A DNA stretch of 64,000 nucleotides from assembly GCA_029975555.1 (NCBI GenBank), contig JARKOY010000173.1, forward strand, positions 101,831 through 165,830, given 5' to 3'. Positions 45,626 through 54,306 of the stretch are shown here, in pieces (the stretch's first letter is position 1; each line of letters begins with the position of its first letter). The position numbers and the translations under genes were made by a program. The notes beneath the pieces are model-generated. The model ran no database searches and was not told where the DNA came from. It worked only from the letters and a program-made list of their open reading frames with translations. This DNA comes from Spirochaetia bacterium (GTDB lineage: Bacteria > Spirochaetota > Spirochaetia > Treponematales > Rectinemataceae).

Positions 45626-45653
45626 TGCGTTACTGATATTTAACTGATATATT
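45625..45653 (+). promoter_or_regulatory. Promoter of the GntR-glycyl radical enzyme operon, leaderless
   Basis: TTGCGT (45625-45630), a 17-base spacer and TATATT (45648-45653) end 6 bases before the ATG at 45660, so transcription should start at the start codon. ACTGATAT repeats (45632-45639 and 45644-45651, period 12) cover the spacer and -10, where a repressor would block the polymerase. Confidence 0.5.
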
Positions 45654-45659
45654 AGTTAT

Positions 45660-46334
45660 ATGAACGCAGGAAGATCTTCGGCCGGAACGAGCGCCGAGTC
45701 GCTCGCTTCATCGGTCTATGAGGAGTTGAAGCGCCGCCTCAATGCAGGGCTGCTGAAGCCGGGGGAATTCATCGACCTTGGGGCGCTGGGGCGCGAGCTT
45801 GGGATGAGCCGCACGCCTCTTCGCGATGCGCTGATCAGGCTCGAGCTCGAAGGGTTCGTCGTCGTGTACCCGCGCCGCGGGGTAATGGTGAGAGCCCTTC
45901 AACGTTCGGACATCCGCGACATATACCAGATCATCGGGGCACTGGAGGCATCAGTCATCGAGGAGGTGGCGCGCCGCTTCCGGCCCTCCGATGCGGACAG
46001 GATGGAGGCCCTCTGTGCCGAGATGACGAAGGCCCTGGATGCCGACGATTTTGACCGCTACTACCGCGCAAACCTCAATTTCCACGACGTCTATCTTCAG
46101 CTCTCGGATAACCAGAAACTGATCGACACCGTGCACATCCTCAAGGAGAGGCTCTACGATTTTCCGCGCCGCTCATCCTACGTCAAAGAGTGGGAGCGCG
46201 ATTCCATGGCCGAACACGCCGAAATCTGTCAGCGCCTGCGCAGTGGGGACTTCAAGGGGGCTGCAGCCTATGTCCGGGATGTTCACTGGAGCTTCGAAGT
46301 GCAGGAACGCTACATCAGGACATATTATGGATGA
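45660..46334 (+). CDS. GntR-family regulator with FCD domain (FadR subfamily)
   Basis: 224 residues. The N-terminal winged helix (SVYEELKRRLNAGLLKPGEFI ... LGRELGMSRTPLRDALIRLELEGFV) is typical of GntR, followed by an all-helical FCD ligand domain (about 85-215; RSDIRDIYQIIGALE and the conserved Asp/His metal-ligand pattern NLNFHDVYLQLSDN). These proteins sense small organic acids or amino-acid-derived ligands. Its stop lies 16 bases before the activase start, so it probably regulates its own operon. The ATG has no Shine-Dalgarno sequence. Confidence 0.87.
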   Translation: MNAGRSSAGTSAESLASSVYEELKRRLNAGLLKPGEFIDLGALGRELGMSRTPLRDALIRLELEGFVVVYPRRGVMVRALQRSDIRDIYQIIGALEASVIEEVARRFRPSDADRMEALCAEMTKALDADDFDRYYRANLNFHDVYLQLSDNQKLIDTVHILKERLYDFPRRSSYVKEWERDSMAEHAEICQRLRSGDFKGAAAYVRDVHWSFEVQERYIRTYYG

Positions 46335-46350
46335 GTCCAGGAGAGCAGCG

Positions 46351-47262
46351 ATGATCTCTGGCACCGTCTTCGACATACGCAGATATTCCGTCCACGACGG
46401 GCCGGGCATACGCACGGCAGTGTTCCTCAAGGGATGCCCCTTGCGCTGCCTGTGGTGTCACAACCCGGAGGGGCTCTCTTTTTCGCCCGAAGTGCTGCGC
46501 CGATCCGAGCGCTGCGTCGCCTGCGGGGCCTGTGTGCGGGCCTGTCCTCTGGGCATCGATCCCAGGGTCGAGGCTGGGGGGGCTCGGTGCGCGGGCTGTC
46601 CCAATTTCGGCGCCTGTGCAGAGGCGTGCCCCGCGGATGCGCTCCAACTCGTGGGCCGGCGCATGTCCGTTCCTGCGGTGATGGAGGCCATACGCGCGGA
46701 TATGCCTTTCTACGAAGAGTCGGGCGGCGGCGTCACCTTTACTGGAGGAGAGCCGTTGGCACAGCCTGAATTCATCCTCGGGCTTTTGGAGGCGTGCAGG
46801 GCCGAGGGTATCTGCAGCGCCCTCGACACCTCGGGCTTTGCCGATCGCGAGCTCGTCGTCAGGGCAGGGACGCTGGCGGATATCGTCCTCTTCGACCTTA
46901 AACTTCTGGACGACGGCCGGCACAGGGCAGCTACGGGCGTCTCCAATGCACCCATCCTCGCAAACCTCTCCGCCCTCTACAAGGCGGGCGCCCATGTGCT
47001 GCTCAGGCTTCCGCTCATTCCTGGCATCAACGATGCGCCGAAAGACCTTGAACAGATGGCGCACCATATCGCCTCGCTCGCCACATGGGCAGGGCCACAG
47101 AAGGCCCATATACTGCCCTATCACAGCGCGGCGAAGGGGAAATACAGTCTGAGGGGAGAGACCTACGCGATGGGCGACACCCCCGAGCCCTCGGCAGAAG
47201 ATCTGCGGAAGGCCGCCTCGGTCTTCGAGGCGGCCGGCATATCGGTGACAATCGGCGGCTGA
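46351..47262 (+). CDS. Glycyl radical enzyme activating protein
   Basis: Radical SAM activase that installs the glycyl radical on the enzyme encoded next; 303 residues. The SAM-cluster cysteines are C29, C33 and C36 (GCPLRCLWCHNPEG). An inserted ferredoxin-like module holds two more Cys sets (C55, C58, C61, C65 and C80, C83, C89, C93), as in activases of non-PFL glycyl radical enzymes. I start it at ATG 46351 (AGGAG, 7-base spacing); ATG 46327, overlapping the gntR stop, is an alternative. The target starts 21 bases after it ends. Confidence 0.92.
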   Translation: MISGTVFDIRRYSVHDGPGIRTAVFLKGCPLRCLWCHNPEGLSFSPEVLRRSERCVACGACVRACPLGIDPRVEAGGARCAGCPNFGACAEACPADALQLVGRRMSVPAVMEAIRADMPFYEESGGGVTFTGGEPLAQPEFILGLLEACRAEGICSALDTSGFADRELVVRAGTLADIVLFDLKLLDDGRHRAATGVSNAPILANLSALYKAGAHVLLRLPLIPGINDAPKDLEQMAHHIASLATWAGPQKAHILPYHSAAKGKYSLRGETYAMGDTPEPSAEDLRKAASVFEAAGISVTIGG

Positions 47263-47283
47263 CGCCGCTGTGGGAGGTTTGCT

Positions 47284-49644
47284 ATGAACGAAAGAATACG
47301 GCGACTTCGCGAAGAGAGTTTCAACACAAAACCGAGCTTCTCGGCGGAACGGGCACTCTTGACTACGGAGTTCTACAAGGAGTGGTACGGCCGCGTATCC
47401 ATGCCCGTCCTCAGGGCGATGAACTTTTACAATCTCTGCGAAAAAAAGACCATCTACATCGGCCCCGATGAGCTCATTGTCGGAGAGCGGGGACCAAGGC
47501 CCAAGGCCGTCTCTTCCTTTCCAGAGCTGACCTGCCATTCCGAAGAGGACCTGCGAATTCTCAATTCCAGGCCAATGACGAGCTACTCGGTGTCGGATGA
47601 GGACATGGAGATCTATCGGACCACCGTGATTCCCTACTGGCGGGGACGGAGCATGCGCGACCGAGCCTTCGCCGAAATCCCTCAGGCATGGAAGGATATG
47701 TACGAAGCGGGCCTCTTCACCGAATTCATGGAGCAGCGGGCCCCTGGCCACACGGCCCTCGACGGATCGATCTACTACAAGGGAATGAACGCCAGGCGCG
47801 CCGAGATCGCCGCTGCACGGGCGGCCATCGACTGGGGCGCCGATCCCGATGCCCTCGCCAAAGATGAAGAACTCAAGGCCATGGACATCGCATGCAGGGC
47901 CGCCATCCTCTTTGCCCAGCGCCACGCAGAGCTCGCCAATGCAATGGCCGCCGCCGAATCCGACCCACGGCGCGCCGCGGAGCTGAGGCAGATCGCCGAG
48001 GTCTGCCGCCGCGTGCCTGCAGAGGCTCCTCGGAACTTCTGGGAGGCGCTCCAGATGTACTGGTTCGTGCACCTCGGGACGATCACCGAACTCAACGGCT
48101 GGGACGCCATGAACCCTGGCCACCTCGACCAGCACCTGGGGCCCTTCTACGAGCGGGACCTCGCTGAAGGGAGGCTCGACAGGGAGGGGGCGAAGGAGCT
48201 CCTGTCCTGTTTCTGGATCAAGGTGAACAACACGCCGGCGCCACCGAAAGTCGGCGTCACGGCCGCCGAAAGCGGCACCTACAACGACTTCACGAACATA
48301 AACCTTGGGGGTGTAAAGGCCGACGGATCCGACGGATCGAACGAGGTGTCCTACCTGGTACTCGAAGTGCTGGACGAGCTGCAACTCCTCCAGCCCCAGG
48401 CCAACCTTCAGGTGAGCGCGAAGACGCCGGAGCGCCTCTTAAAGGCCGCGTGCCGCGTGGCGCGCCGGGGCTCCGGATATCCTTCGTTTTTCAACGCCGA
48501 CGAAGTCACGATGGCCCAGGTCGGCATGGGCAAGCGCATCGAAGATGCGCGCGAGGGCGGAACCTCCGGATGCATCGAGACCGGCTGTTTCGGCAAGGAG
48601 GCCTACCTGCTCCACGGCTACCTCAACTCGCCCAAGATACTCGAGCTCGCGCTCAACGACGGCGTCGACCCAGTCAGCGGCAAAGTGGTCGGTCTGAGAA
48701 CGGGGCACCCCGCCTCATTCCGGAACTTCGAAGCGCTGTATGCGGCCTTCGAGCAGCAGCTTGCCTATGTCGTGGATACAAAAGTGAAGGTGTCGAACTA
48801 CCTCGACCGGATGTTCGCCGAATACGTGCCGGCACCTTTTTTGTCCGTCGTCGTCGCCGACTGCATCGCGAAAGGTCGGGATTACTACGACGGCGGCGCG
48901 CGGTACAACACGGACTACATCCAGTGCTGCGGACTGGGGACGACGACGGATTCCCTCTCGGCCATCAAGACCCACGTGTACGAAAAGAAGGACGTCACGT
49001 GGGAGGAGCTTCTCTCTGCGCTCTCCTCGGATTGGAAAGGGATGGAGGACCTTCGACTTCTGATGGCCAACAGGACCCCAAAGTTCGGCAACGACGACGA
49101 TGCTGCCGACTCGATCGCCCGGCAGGTGTTCCAAAGCTGGTACGCTGCGATCGACGGCAGGCCATCCCCGCGCGGCGGCACATACCACATCGACCTTCTG
49201 TCGACCACCTGCCACGTCTATTTCGGCCTCAAGACAGGAGCCACACCCGACGGCAGACACGCGCGTGCGCCGATATCGGATGGAGCCTCGCCCGCCCAGG
49301 GAGCCGACCGGAACGGTCCCACCGCCGTGATCAAATCCCTCTCCAAAATAGACGTCGCAAAGACCGGGGGCGCGCTTCTCAATCAGCGCTTCCTCCCTAA
49401 GACGCTCGAAGGAGAAAAGGGAATTGAGAGCCTTGCCAATCTGATAAAGACCTATTTCCGGATGGGCGGACACCACATCCAGTTCAATGTCGTCGACACC
49501 GCAACGCTGCGCGAGGCGCAGAAGAGGCCCGAAGACTACCGCAGCCTGCTTGTGCGCGTGGCCGGGTACTCGGATTATTTCGTCGACCTCGACCGGAACC
49601 ACCAGGAAGAAATCATAAGCAGGACTGTGCAGGAGGCCTTCTGA
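47284..49644 (+). CDS. Glycyl radical enzyme, trans-4-hydroxy-L-proline dehydratase (HypD)-like
   Basis: 786 residues. The thiyl cysteine is C430 with E432 (SGCIETGCFGKEAY) and the radical glycine is G761 (RVAGYSDYF). Relative to Clostridioides HypD as I recall it, every active-site position is present at a constant offset of four: F148, H156, D274, S330, F336, C430, E432, Y446, T641, G761. That makes dehydration of hydroxyproline to pyrroline-5-carboxylate the best guess. No proC lies in this window to finish the route to proline, so a related substrate remains possible. GGGAGG lies 6 bases before the ATG. The upstream activase is in the same operon. Confidence 0.78.
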   Translation: MNERIRRLREESFNTKPSFSAERALLTTEFYKEWYGRVSMPVLRAMNFYNLCEKKTIYIGPDELIVGERGPRPKAVSSFPELTCHSEEDLRILNSRPMTSYSVSDEDMEIYRTTVIPYWRGRSMRDRAFAEIPQAWKDMYEAGLFTEFMEQRAPGHTALDGSIYYKGMNARRAEIAAARAAIDWGADPDALAKDEELKAMDIACRAAILFAQRHAELANAMAAAESDPRRAAELRQIAEVCRRVPAEAPRNFWEALQMYWFVHLGTITELNGWDAMNPGHLDQHLGPFYERDLAEGRLDREGAKELLSCFWIKVNNTPAPPKVGVTAAESGTYNDFTNINLGGVKADGSDGSNEVSYLVLEVLDELQLLQPQANLQVSAKTPERLLKAACRVARRGSGYPSFFNADEVTMAQVGMGKRIEDAREGGTSGCIETGCFGKEAYLLHGYLNSPKILELALNDGVDPVSGKVVGLRTGHPASFRNFEALYAAFEQQLAYVVDTKVKVSNYLDRMFAEYVPAPFLSVVVADCIAKGRDYYDGGARYNTDYIQCCGLGTTTDSLSAIKTHVYEKKDVTWEELLSALSSDWKGMEDLRLLMANRTPKFGNDDDAADSIARQVFQSWYAAIDGRPSPRGGTYHIDLLSTTCHVYFGLKTGATPDGRHARAPISDGASPAQGADRNGPTAVIKSLSKIDVAKTGGALLNQRFLPKTLEGEKGIESLANLIKTYFRMGGHHIQFNVVDTATLREAQKRPEDYRSLLVRVAGYSDYFVDLDRNHQEEIISRTVQEAF

Positions 49645-49694
49645 AAAGAATATCTCATCAGTGCTCTTACTGTACAATGTCCGCGTTACATTCT

Positions 49695-50711
49695 TTACCC
49701 AAGGTTGAGAGCACTATGCACCGTTTCCAGAAGCCGCATCCTCACAGCCCTGCCGTCCAGGCCAGCCGCTTCGGCGCCGAGCACGACCGCGCCGATCACC
49801 GGCGGAGAGTCGAGGCGGACGAGGCGCGCGCCGGGCGCAACTCCAGCGAGGACCGCGCTCACACCCTCCTCGAGCCGAGGCTCATAGGCAAAGAGGCTGC
49901 CTGACAGGACGACGTCGAAGCATGCCCGCTCGAGGCCGAGCTGCCGGGCCACGGCCGCCGCCGATTCGCCGAGCTCCCTACCGGCCCACGCGATGATACC
50001 GAGGGCCACCTCGTCCCCCGCGCGGGCAGTCTCGAACACTGCCGACACCCAATCGACCGACGGGGCTATGCGCCGGCATGCGAGGCCCTCCACGAGGGCG
50101 TCGGCATCGCGCACGCCGGCGCGGGCGCAGAGCGCCGCGGTGAGCGCCGTCGGAGGGCCCCTCAGTATGCGCGCGTGGTTGATGCAGACCAGTGCGGCAC
50201 CCAAAATTTCCACGGCTCCCCCGTGCTCGCCGAAGGCTGCGCCGGCGCCGGATATGCGCCCCTCGCGGCCGTCCGGCGTGCGGCCGTAACAGTTGTTGCT
50301 GGTCCCTGCCGAAATGTTGATGCCCCAGCCCTCGGAGGTCCCTGCAGCGAGGCCGAGTGCCGCGTCGTTTCTGAGCTCAACCGGGCAGGCAAGGCAGAGC
50401 CGGGCGATGGCTTCCATGGTGTCCGCCCGCTCCGACTCCCAGTCGAAGCCGGCAACGCCGAACCCCGCGCCCACGATGGGCAGTTTTTTTAAGGCTGAGG
50501 GGTCGACGGGCTCGACGCCATCGCCAACCAGCCCTGCGAGCGCCCGAGCGAGGGCGCCTTTCATCGCCGCAAAGAGCCCCTCGTACCCCACCACTTCGTG
50601 GTTGCCGGGGCCTGCCTCGCCGAAGCCGAGGGCGCGTCCCGCAGTGTCCGCCACAAGGGCCCTCGTCCTCGAGCCCCCCACGTCGATGCCGACAAGGTAT
50701 TCCCGACTCAC
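49695..50711 (-). CDS. BadF/BadG/BcrA/BcrD-family (N-acetylglucosamine-type) kinase
   Basis: 338 residues of the ASKHA fold. The phosphate-1 loop is GIDVGGSRTRALV, a second loop is AGTSNNCYGR, and the adenosine region is SGSLFAY. Sequence and length fit eukaryotic-type GlcNAc kinases and related sugar kinases more than the benzoyl-CoA reductase activators. In this operon it is the only obvious source of the sugar phosphate that GH4 and ChbG enzymes act on. It overlaps the upstream transporter gene by 4 bases and is last in the operon. Confidence 0.82.
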   Translation of the reverse strand: MSREYLVGIDVGGSRTRALVADTAGRALGFGEAGPGNHEVVGYEGLFAAMKGALARALAGLVGDGVEPVDPSALKKLPIVGAGFGVAGFDWESERADTMEAIARLCLACPVELRNDAALGLAAGTSEGWGINISAGTSNNCYGRTPDGREGRISGAGAAFGEHGGAVEILGAALVCINHARILRGPPTALTAALCARAGVRDADALVEGLACRRIAPSVDWVSAVFETARAGDEVALGIIAWAGRELGESAAAVARQLGLERACFDVVLSGSLFAYEPRLEEGVSAVLAGVAPGARLVRLDSPPVIGAVVLGAEAAGLDGRAVRMRLLETVHSALNLG

Positions 50712-52054
50712 GCTCCGCCTCCCTCCGCGGCCCTCTTCTGCGCGAGCGCCGCCTTGACGTTCTCCAGCCTTTCGCCGTGAAGCGGATAGCAGAGGAGAGA
50801 GAGCAGCGCGAGCAGCGAACCTATGGCAGGAGGAACCGTCAAAAAGATGCGGAACCCGGTGCCCACTGAGACGGGCTGGACATCGAGGGCGGTGTTGTAG
50901 CCGTAGGCCGGCAGAAGGAGGCCGAAGACCACGGAAACGAGGGCCGAGGACAGCGTTGTGATGAGGCTGTTCATGCCGAAGTACATGCCGGCGCGACGCT
51001 TCCCCGTCTTCACCTCATCCTCGTCGATGACCTCGGCGAGGATGACGTCGCCCATGAGGATGAGCCCCGCCAGGGCCACGCCGACGAAGGCGGAAGCGAG
51101 GATGAGCCCGACGAAGTCTTTTACGAAGGCGAGAGGAACGACGGCCACGGCCGTGAGCGAGTATGCGATGAGCAGATTGGTCCTGGCGCAGTAGCGCCTG
51201 CCAAGGATCATCCGCCACGGCCACATGGCGAGCCCGGCGGCCACGAAGGCCGTCGCGAGGACGACGCTCGTCGTGCCAGGATCGAGTCCCACGGCGTATT
51301 TCACGAAGAAGATCATGCCCGTAGTGAGCGTGCCCGTGGCGAAGAACCGCATAGTCTGGGCTATCGTCACGGTCAGAAAACTGCGGTTGACGAGGGTGGC
51401 CTTGAGCGCCGGTCCGAGCGGCAGGCTCTCTTCATGCTCGGCCCCATCCCCCTTGATGCCCATCATGGAAGGGATGGCGACATACATCGCCGCCGCAGCC
51501 ACGACTGCGAGGCAGAGCCCCATCATGGGCCAGCCCACCCAGCCGGCCATGGCGGACGGCAGCGCCGTGGCCAGAAGCAGGCCCACGGTTTGCACGATGT
51601 TCATGCGGGCGGCGACGTCGGTGCGCTCATCGTAAGTTTTGAACATCTCTGGCAGAAGCGAGTAGTAGCCCGTCGAGACAGCCGTGCCGAGCCCTTCCCA
51701 GAAGAAGAGGCCCACGGAGAACCACGCGACGAGGGCGCCGGGGTTCTGCCTGCCGTCGAAGGGCGCAAAGAAGAGGAAGGCAAAGAAGAATGCCTCGGGG
51801 AGCATGCCGAAGAGCATGTAGGGGATCCTGCGCCCCCAGCGCGACCTCGTCCTGTCCGAAAAGTATCCGATGAGGGGGTTGTTGAAGGCGTTGTAGAAGG
51901 CGTAGATCGTCATCACGACGGAGGCCCAGGTTGCCGGAAGATGTTTTACGTCGGTGTAGTAGAAGAGGATGACGGCGCCAACCGCCTGGTAGGGTATGAC
52001 GTTGCCGAGGTTGGCGATGGAATACAGCCACCGCTGCCTGTTCGTGGTGGCCAT
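50708..52054 (-). CDS. GPH-family glycoside/cation symporter (MFS)
   Basis: 448 residues and 12 TM segments of the glycoside-pentoside-hexuronide type. The hallmarks are an N-terminal SIANLGNVIPYQAVGAVILFYYTD and the loop after TM2, GYFSDRTRSRWGRRIPYM. It should import a glycoside with a cation, unphosphorylated. That matters here because the neighbouring GH4 enzyme normally needs a phosphorylated substrate, pointing to the BadF-type kinase. It starts 2 bases after the ChbG-like gene and overlaps the kinase gene. Confidence 0.87.
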   Translation of the reverse strand: MATTNRQRWLYSIANLGNVIPYQAVGAVILFYYTDVKHLPATWASVVMTIYAFYNAFNNPLIGYFSDRTRSRWGRRIPYMLFGMLPEAFFFAFLFFAPFDGRQNPGALVAWFSVGLFFWEGLGTAVSTGYYSLLPEMFKTYDERTDVAARMNIVQTVGLLLATALPSAMAGWVGWPMMGLCLAVVAAAAMYVAIPSMMGIKGDGAEHEESLPLGPALKATLVNRSFLTVTIAQTMRFFATGTLTTGMIFFVKYAVGLDPGTTSVVLATAFVAAGLAMWPWRMILGRRYCARTNLLIAYSLTAVAVVPLAFVKDFVGLILASAFVGVALAGLILMGDVILAEVIDEDEVKTGKRRAGMYFGMNSLITTLSSALVSVVFGLLLPAYGYNTALDVQPVSVGTGFRIFLTVPPAIGSLLALLSLLCYPLHGERLENVKAALAQKRAAEGGGA

Positions 52055-52056
52055 GG

Positions 52057-52947
52057 TCAGCCCCTCATCGCATCCCTGAGGGCGCGGTAGCCGATAAGCA
52101 CGATTCCCTCGCGCTCGATGATGTTCTTCACCGCGTCGCTGCGCATGGTCCGGTAGTTCCAGACGCGACTCTCCCAGTCGGGCGTGATGGCCCGCAGTTC
52201 CGGACTGTCGGCCGAGGCGTGGAGGATAAAGTGCGTGATCCCCTCGGGCAGGGAACCGAAGAGGCGCCGGACCGTCTCGGTCTGGTCTTTGGGCTCGTCG
52301 AGCGGCATCGCCACGATACCATCCATAAGGGGCATGCCTTGCGCTCCGAGCGTCCGCAGATACGCCGCAAAGCGGGCGCGGCGCTCGGCGTCGGGGACAA
52401 TGCTCGCAAAGGCACGGCAGTCCGGATTGGGGAGCATGGCGGGTATTCTGTGGGCCACGGCCTGCGCTATATAGCCTTCCATGAATTTTTCGTGGGCCAC
52501 GGCGGCCATGTGGCTGTCGATGTGCGTGGGGTCGACGCCTGCGGCGTAGACCATCGCGGCCTGGGCCGCAAGCTCGCGAGCCGCAGCCTCAGGTTTTCCC
52601 TTGGCCTGGACTTCCTCGCAGCCCCGTGGGAAATATCCTTCCGCATCCATAAGTCCCGACGCCGGATCCCTGGTGGACACCGGACCCCACCGGTAGCCCT
52701 TCCACTCGCTCGTCAGCGTGGCGTGGATGCCCACGTCCACTTCGGGGCGGGCGGCGCAGCGGGCCGCAGCCTCGGGGAACCATGGACAGGGTGCCATCAG
52801 GGCACCCGACGAGACGGTGCCGAAGTCGTAGAGCTCGAAGAACGCCTCGATCGAGGACAGGCACATGCCCACATCGTCGACGTGGACGATGGCCGCCCGG
52901 TCGCTGTCCGAAAGTCCGAGTTTCTTCATGAGCGGATTCGTGCTCAT
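52057..52947 (-). CDS. ChbG/HpnK-family carbohydrate deacetylase
   Basis: 296 residues of the YdjC/ChbG fold. The metal site is visible: D24-D25 (IVHVDDVGM), H75 (GIHATLTSEW), H142 and H146 (THIDSHMAA). ChbG removes one acetyl group from chitobiose-6-phosphate or chitotriose-6-phosphate, the step that lets E. coli ChbF (GH4) cleave the sugar. AAGGAGG lies 4 bases before the ATG at 52947. The adjacent GH4 gene reproduces the ChbF-ChbG pairing without the Chb PTS genes. Confidence 0.82.
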   Translation of the reverse strand: MSTNPLMKKLGLSDSDRAAIVHVDDVGMCLSSIEAFFELYDFGTVSSGALMAPCPWFPEAAARCAARPEVDVGIHATLTSEWKGYRWGPVSTRDPASGLMDAEGYFPRGCEEVQAKGKPEAAARELAAQAAMVYAAGVDPTHIDSHMAAVAHEKFMEGYIAQAVAHRIPAMLPNPDCRAFASIVPDAERRARFAAYLRTLGAQGMPLMDGIVAMPLDEPKDQTETVRRLFGSLPEGITHFILHASADSPELRAITPDWESRVWNYRTMRSDAVKNIIEREGIVLIGYRALRDAMRG

Positions 52948-53001
52948 ATTTCCTCCTTTTTGACACATGCCCAAAGTTCAGGCCTCGTTCCTGCGGCCGC
53001 T

Positions 53002-54294
53002 TCACGCGAAGAAGCGCGGCAGATACGCTCTGTTCGTCTCCAGCATATCGTCGGCGACGGCACCGACCTTGTCGGCCTCAGGGCCGAGAGGATGCGCGAG
53101 GAGAGCTTCGCGGAGCGAACGCCGGTCTCCATTGACCGCAGCCTCGACGGTGAGAAGCTCATATTCCTTCACCTGCGCCACAAGCCCTGCGGGCGCGCCG
53201 CCAAGGGCGGGTGTCGTCAGCGGGTGCACGCCACGGGCATCCACCCGCGCAGGCAGTTCGAGGACCCAGTCGTCCGGCCAACCGGCCACAGCCCCCGCGT
53301 TGCGCGCGTTTATGACGTGCACGTTTCCGCGGTCGTTCCAGTGATCGTCGATCAACTGTGTGGCGAGCTCGGAGTAGAAGGCCCCTCCCCTCTTCATGAG
53401 CTCGGGCGGCAACTCGGTGAGATCAGGGTCGGCGTAGCGACCGAGCAGCTCCTTCTCGATCTCCATGACGGTCTCGGCCCGGGAAGGCGGCCACTTCTTC
53501 TGCTGCTCGAGGATGTGAGAGGTGTAATAATAGTAGCGCAGGTAATAGTTCGGCAGCATGTCCAGCGTCTCGAGCGTGCCGACATCCCACTCGGGGTCCT
53601 GCTCTTCGCGCATCCACGCCAAGATGGCAGGAAATATCTTCGGCCACAGCTCCTGGCCGTCTATCCTGAAGCCCCGGTGCCAGGTGAGGTGGTTGAGGCC
53701 GAGGGTTTCGAGCTCGGCGCGGCTCGGATCGACCTTCTCTCCGGTCAACTTCTCCCACAGCTCGAGCAGGCGCATCTTGGTCGTGATGCCGACGTTGCAC
53801 ACGCCGACGGCCCGTACGCCGGGCACGTAGCGGAAAAAAGCCTCCGTCACGAGGCCTGCAGGGTTCGCGAAGTTGAGCAGAAGGGCGCCTGGCGCGAGGC
53901 GGAGGATATCCTCTGCGATCTCGAGGGCGACGGGGATCGTCCTGAGGGCGTTGGCCATGCCTCCCACGCCCGTGGTCTCCTGGCCCACGAGGCCATGCCT
54001 GAGCCCCAGATACTCGTCGGCCCGGCGCGCAGGCATCTTTCCGACGCGTATCTGGTTGATGACGTAGGATGCCCCTTGCAGGGCAGCCGCCCTGTCGCCC
54101 GAGAGCGTGAGGGAAAAGGGCGAACCCGCCGCCTCGACCATGCGCCGCGCGAACCCGCCGACCACGGCCAGCCGCTCTTCGTCGATATCCATGAGGCACA
54201 GTTCGCTGAGGGGCAAACTGGACTTCCGTTTCAAAAAACCATTTACAAGTTCGGGCGTATACGTAGACCCGCCGCCAATGACTGCTATCTTCAT
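53002..54294 (-). CDS. GH4 6-phospho-glycosidase (6-phospho-beta-glucosidase-like)
   Basis: 430 residues; NAD- and metal-dependent glycosidase that works by a redox elimination mechanism. The NAD loop is GGGSTYTPEL (7-16). NFANPAGLVTEA (141-152), the metal cysteine C166 in CNVGITTK and the histidine H202 in GLNHLTWH match the LicH/CelF/ChbF branch. Substrates are 6-phospho-beta-glycosides such as 6-phospho-chitobiose or cellobiose. With no PTS gene seen nearby, phosphorylation probably comes from the BadF-type kinase of the same operon. It starts 12 bases after the LacI gene. Confidence 0.88.
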   Translation of the reverse strand: MKIAVIGGGSTYTPELVNGFLKRKSSLPLSELCLMDIDEERLAVVGGFARRMVEAAGSPFSLTLSGDRAAALQGASYVINQIRVGKMPARRADEYLGLRHGLVGQETTGVGGMANALRTIPVALEIAEDILRLAPGALLLNFANPAGLVTEAFFRYVPGVRAVGVCNVGITTKMRLLELWEKLTGEKVDPSRAELETLGLNHLTWHRGFRIDGQELWPKIFPAILAWMREEQDPEWDVGTLETLDMLPNYYLRYYYYTSHILEQQKKWPPSRAETVMEIEKELLGRYADPDLTELPPELMKRGGAFYSELATQLIDDHWNDRGNVHVINARNAGAVAGWPDDWVLELPARVDARGVHPLTTPALGGAPAGLVAQVKEYELLTVEAAVNGDRRSLREALLAHPLGPEADKVGAVADDMLETNRAYLPRFFA

Positions 54295-54306
54295 ACGCTC
54301 CTCCTG

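Noticed and set aside
45618..45647. Nine-codon leader peptide MHIALLIFN with a good GAGGAGG site before the gntR gene
   Set aside because: The predicted promoter starts transcription after this stretch, so it is probably not in the mRNA; no repeated codon pattern indicates attenuation.
46315..48384. A 689-codon minus-strand frame opposite the glycyl radical genes
   Set aside because: Antisense shadow; composition is His/Arg/Val-rich and the plus strand has intact catalytic motifs.
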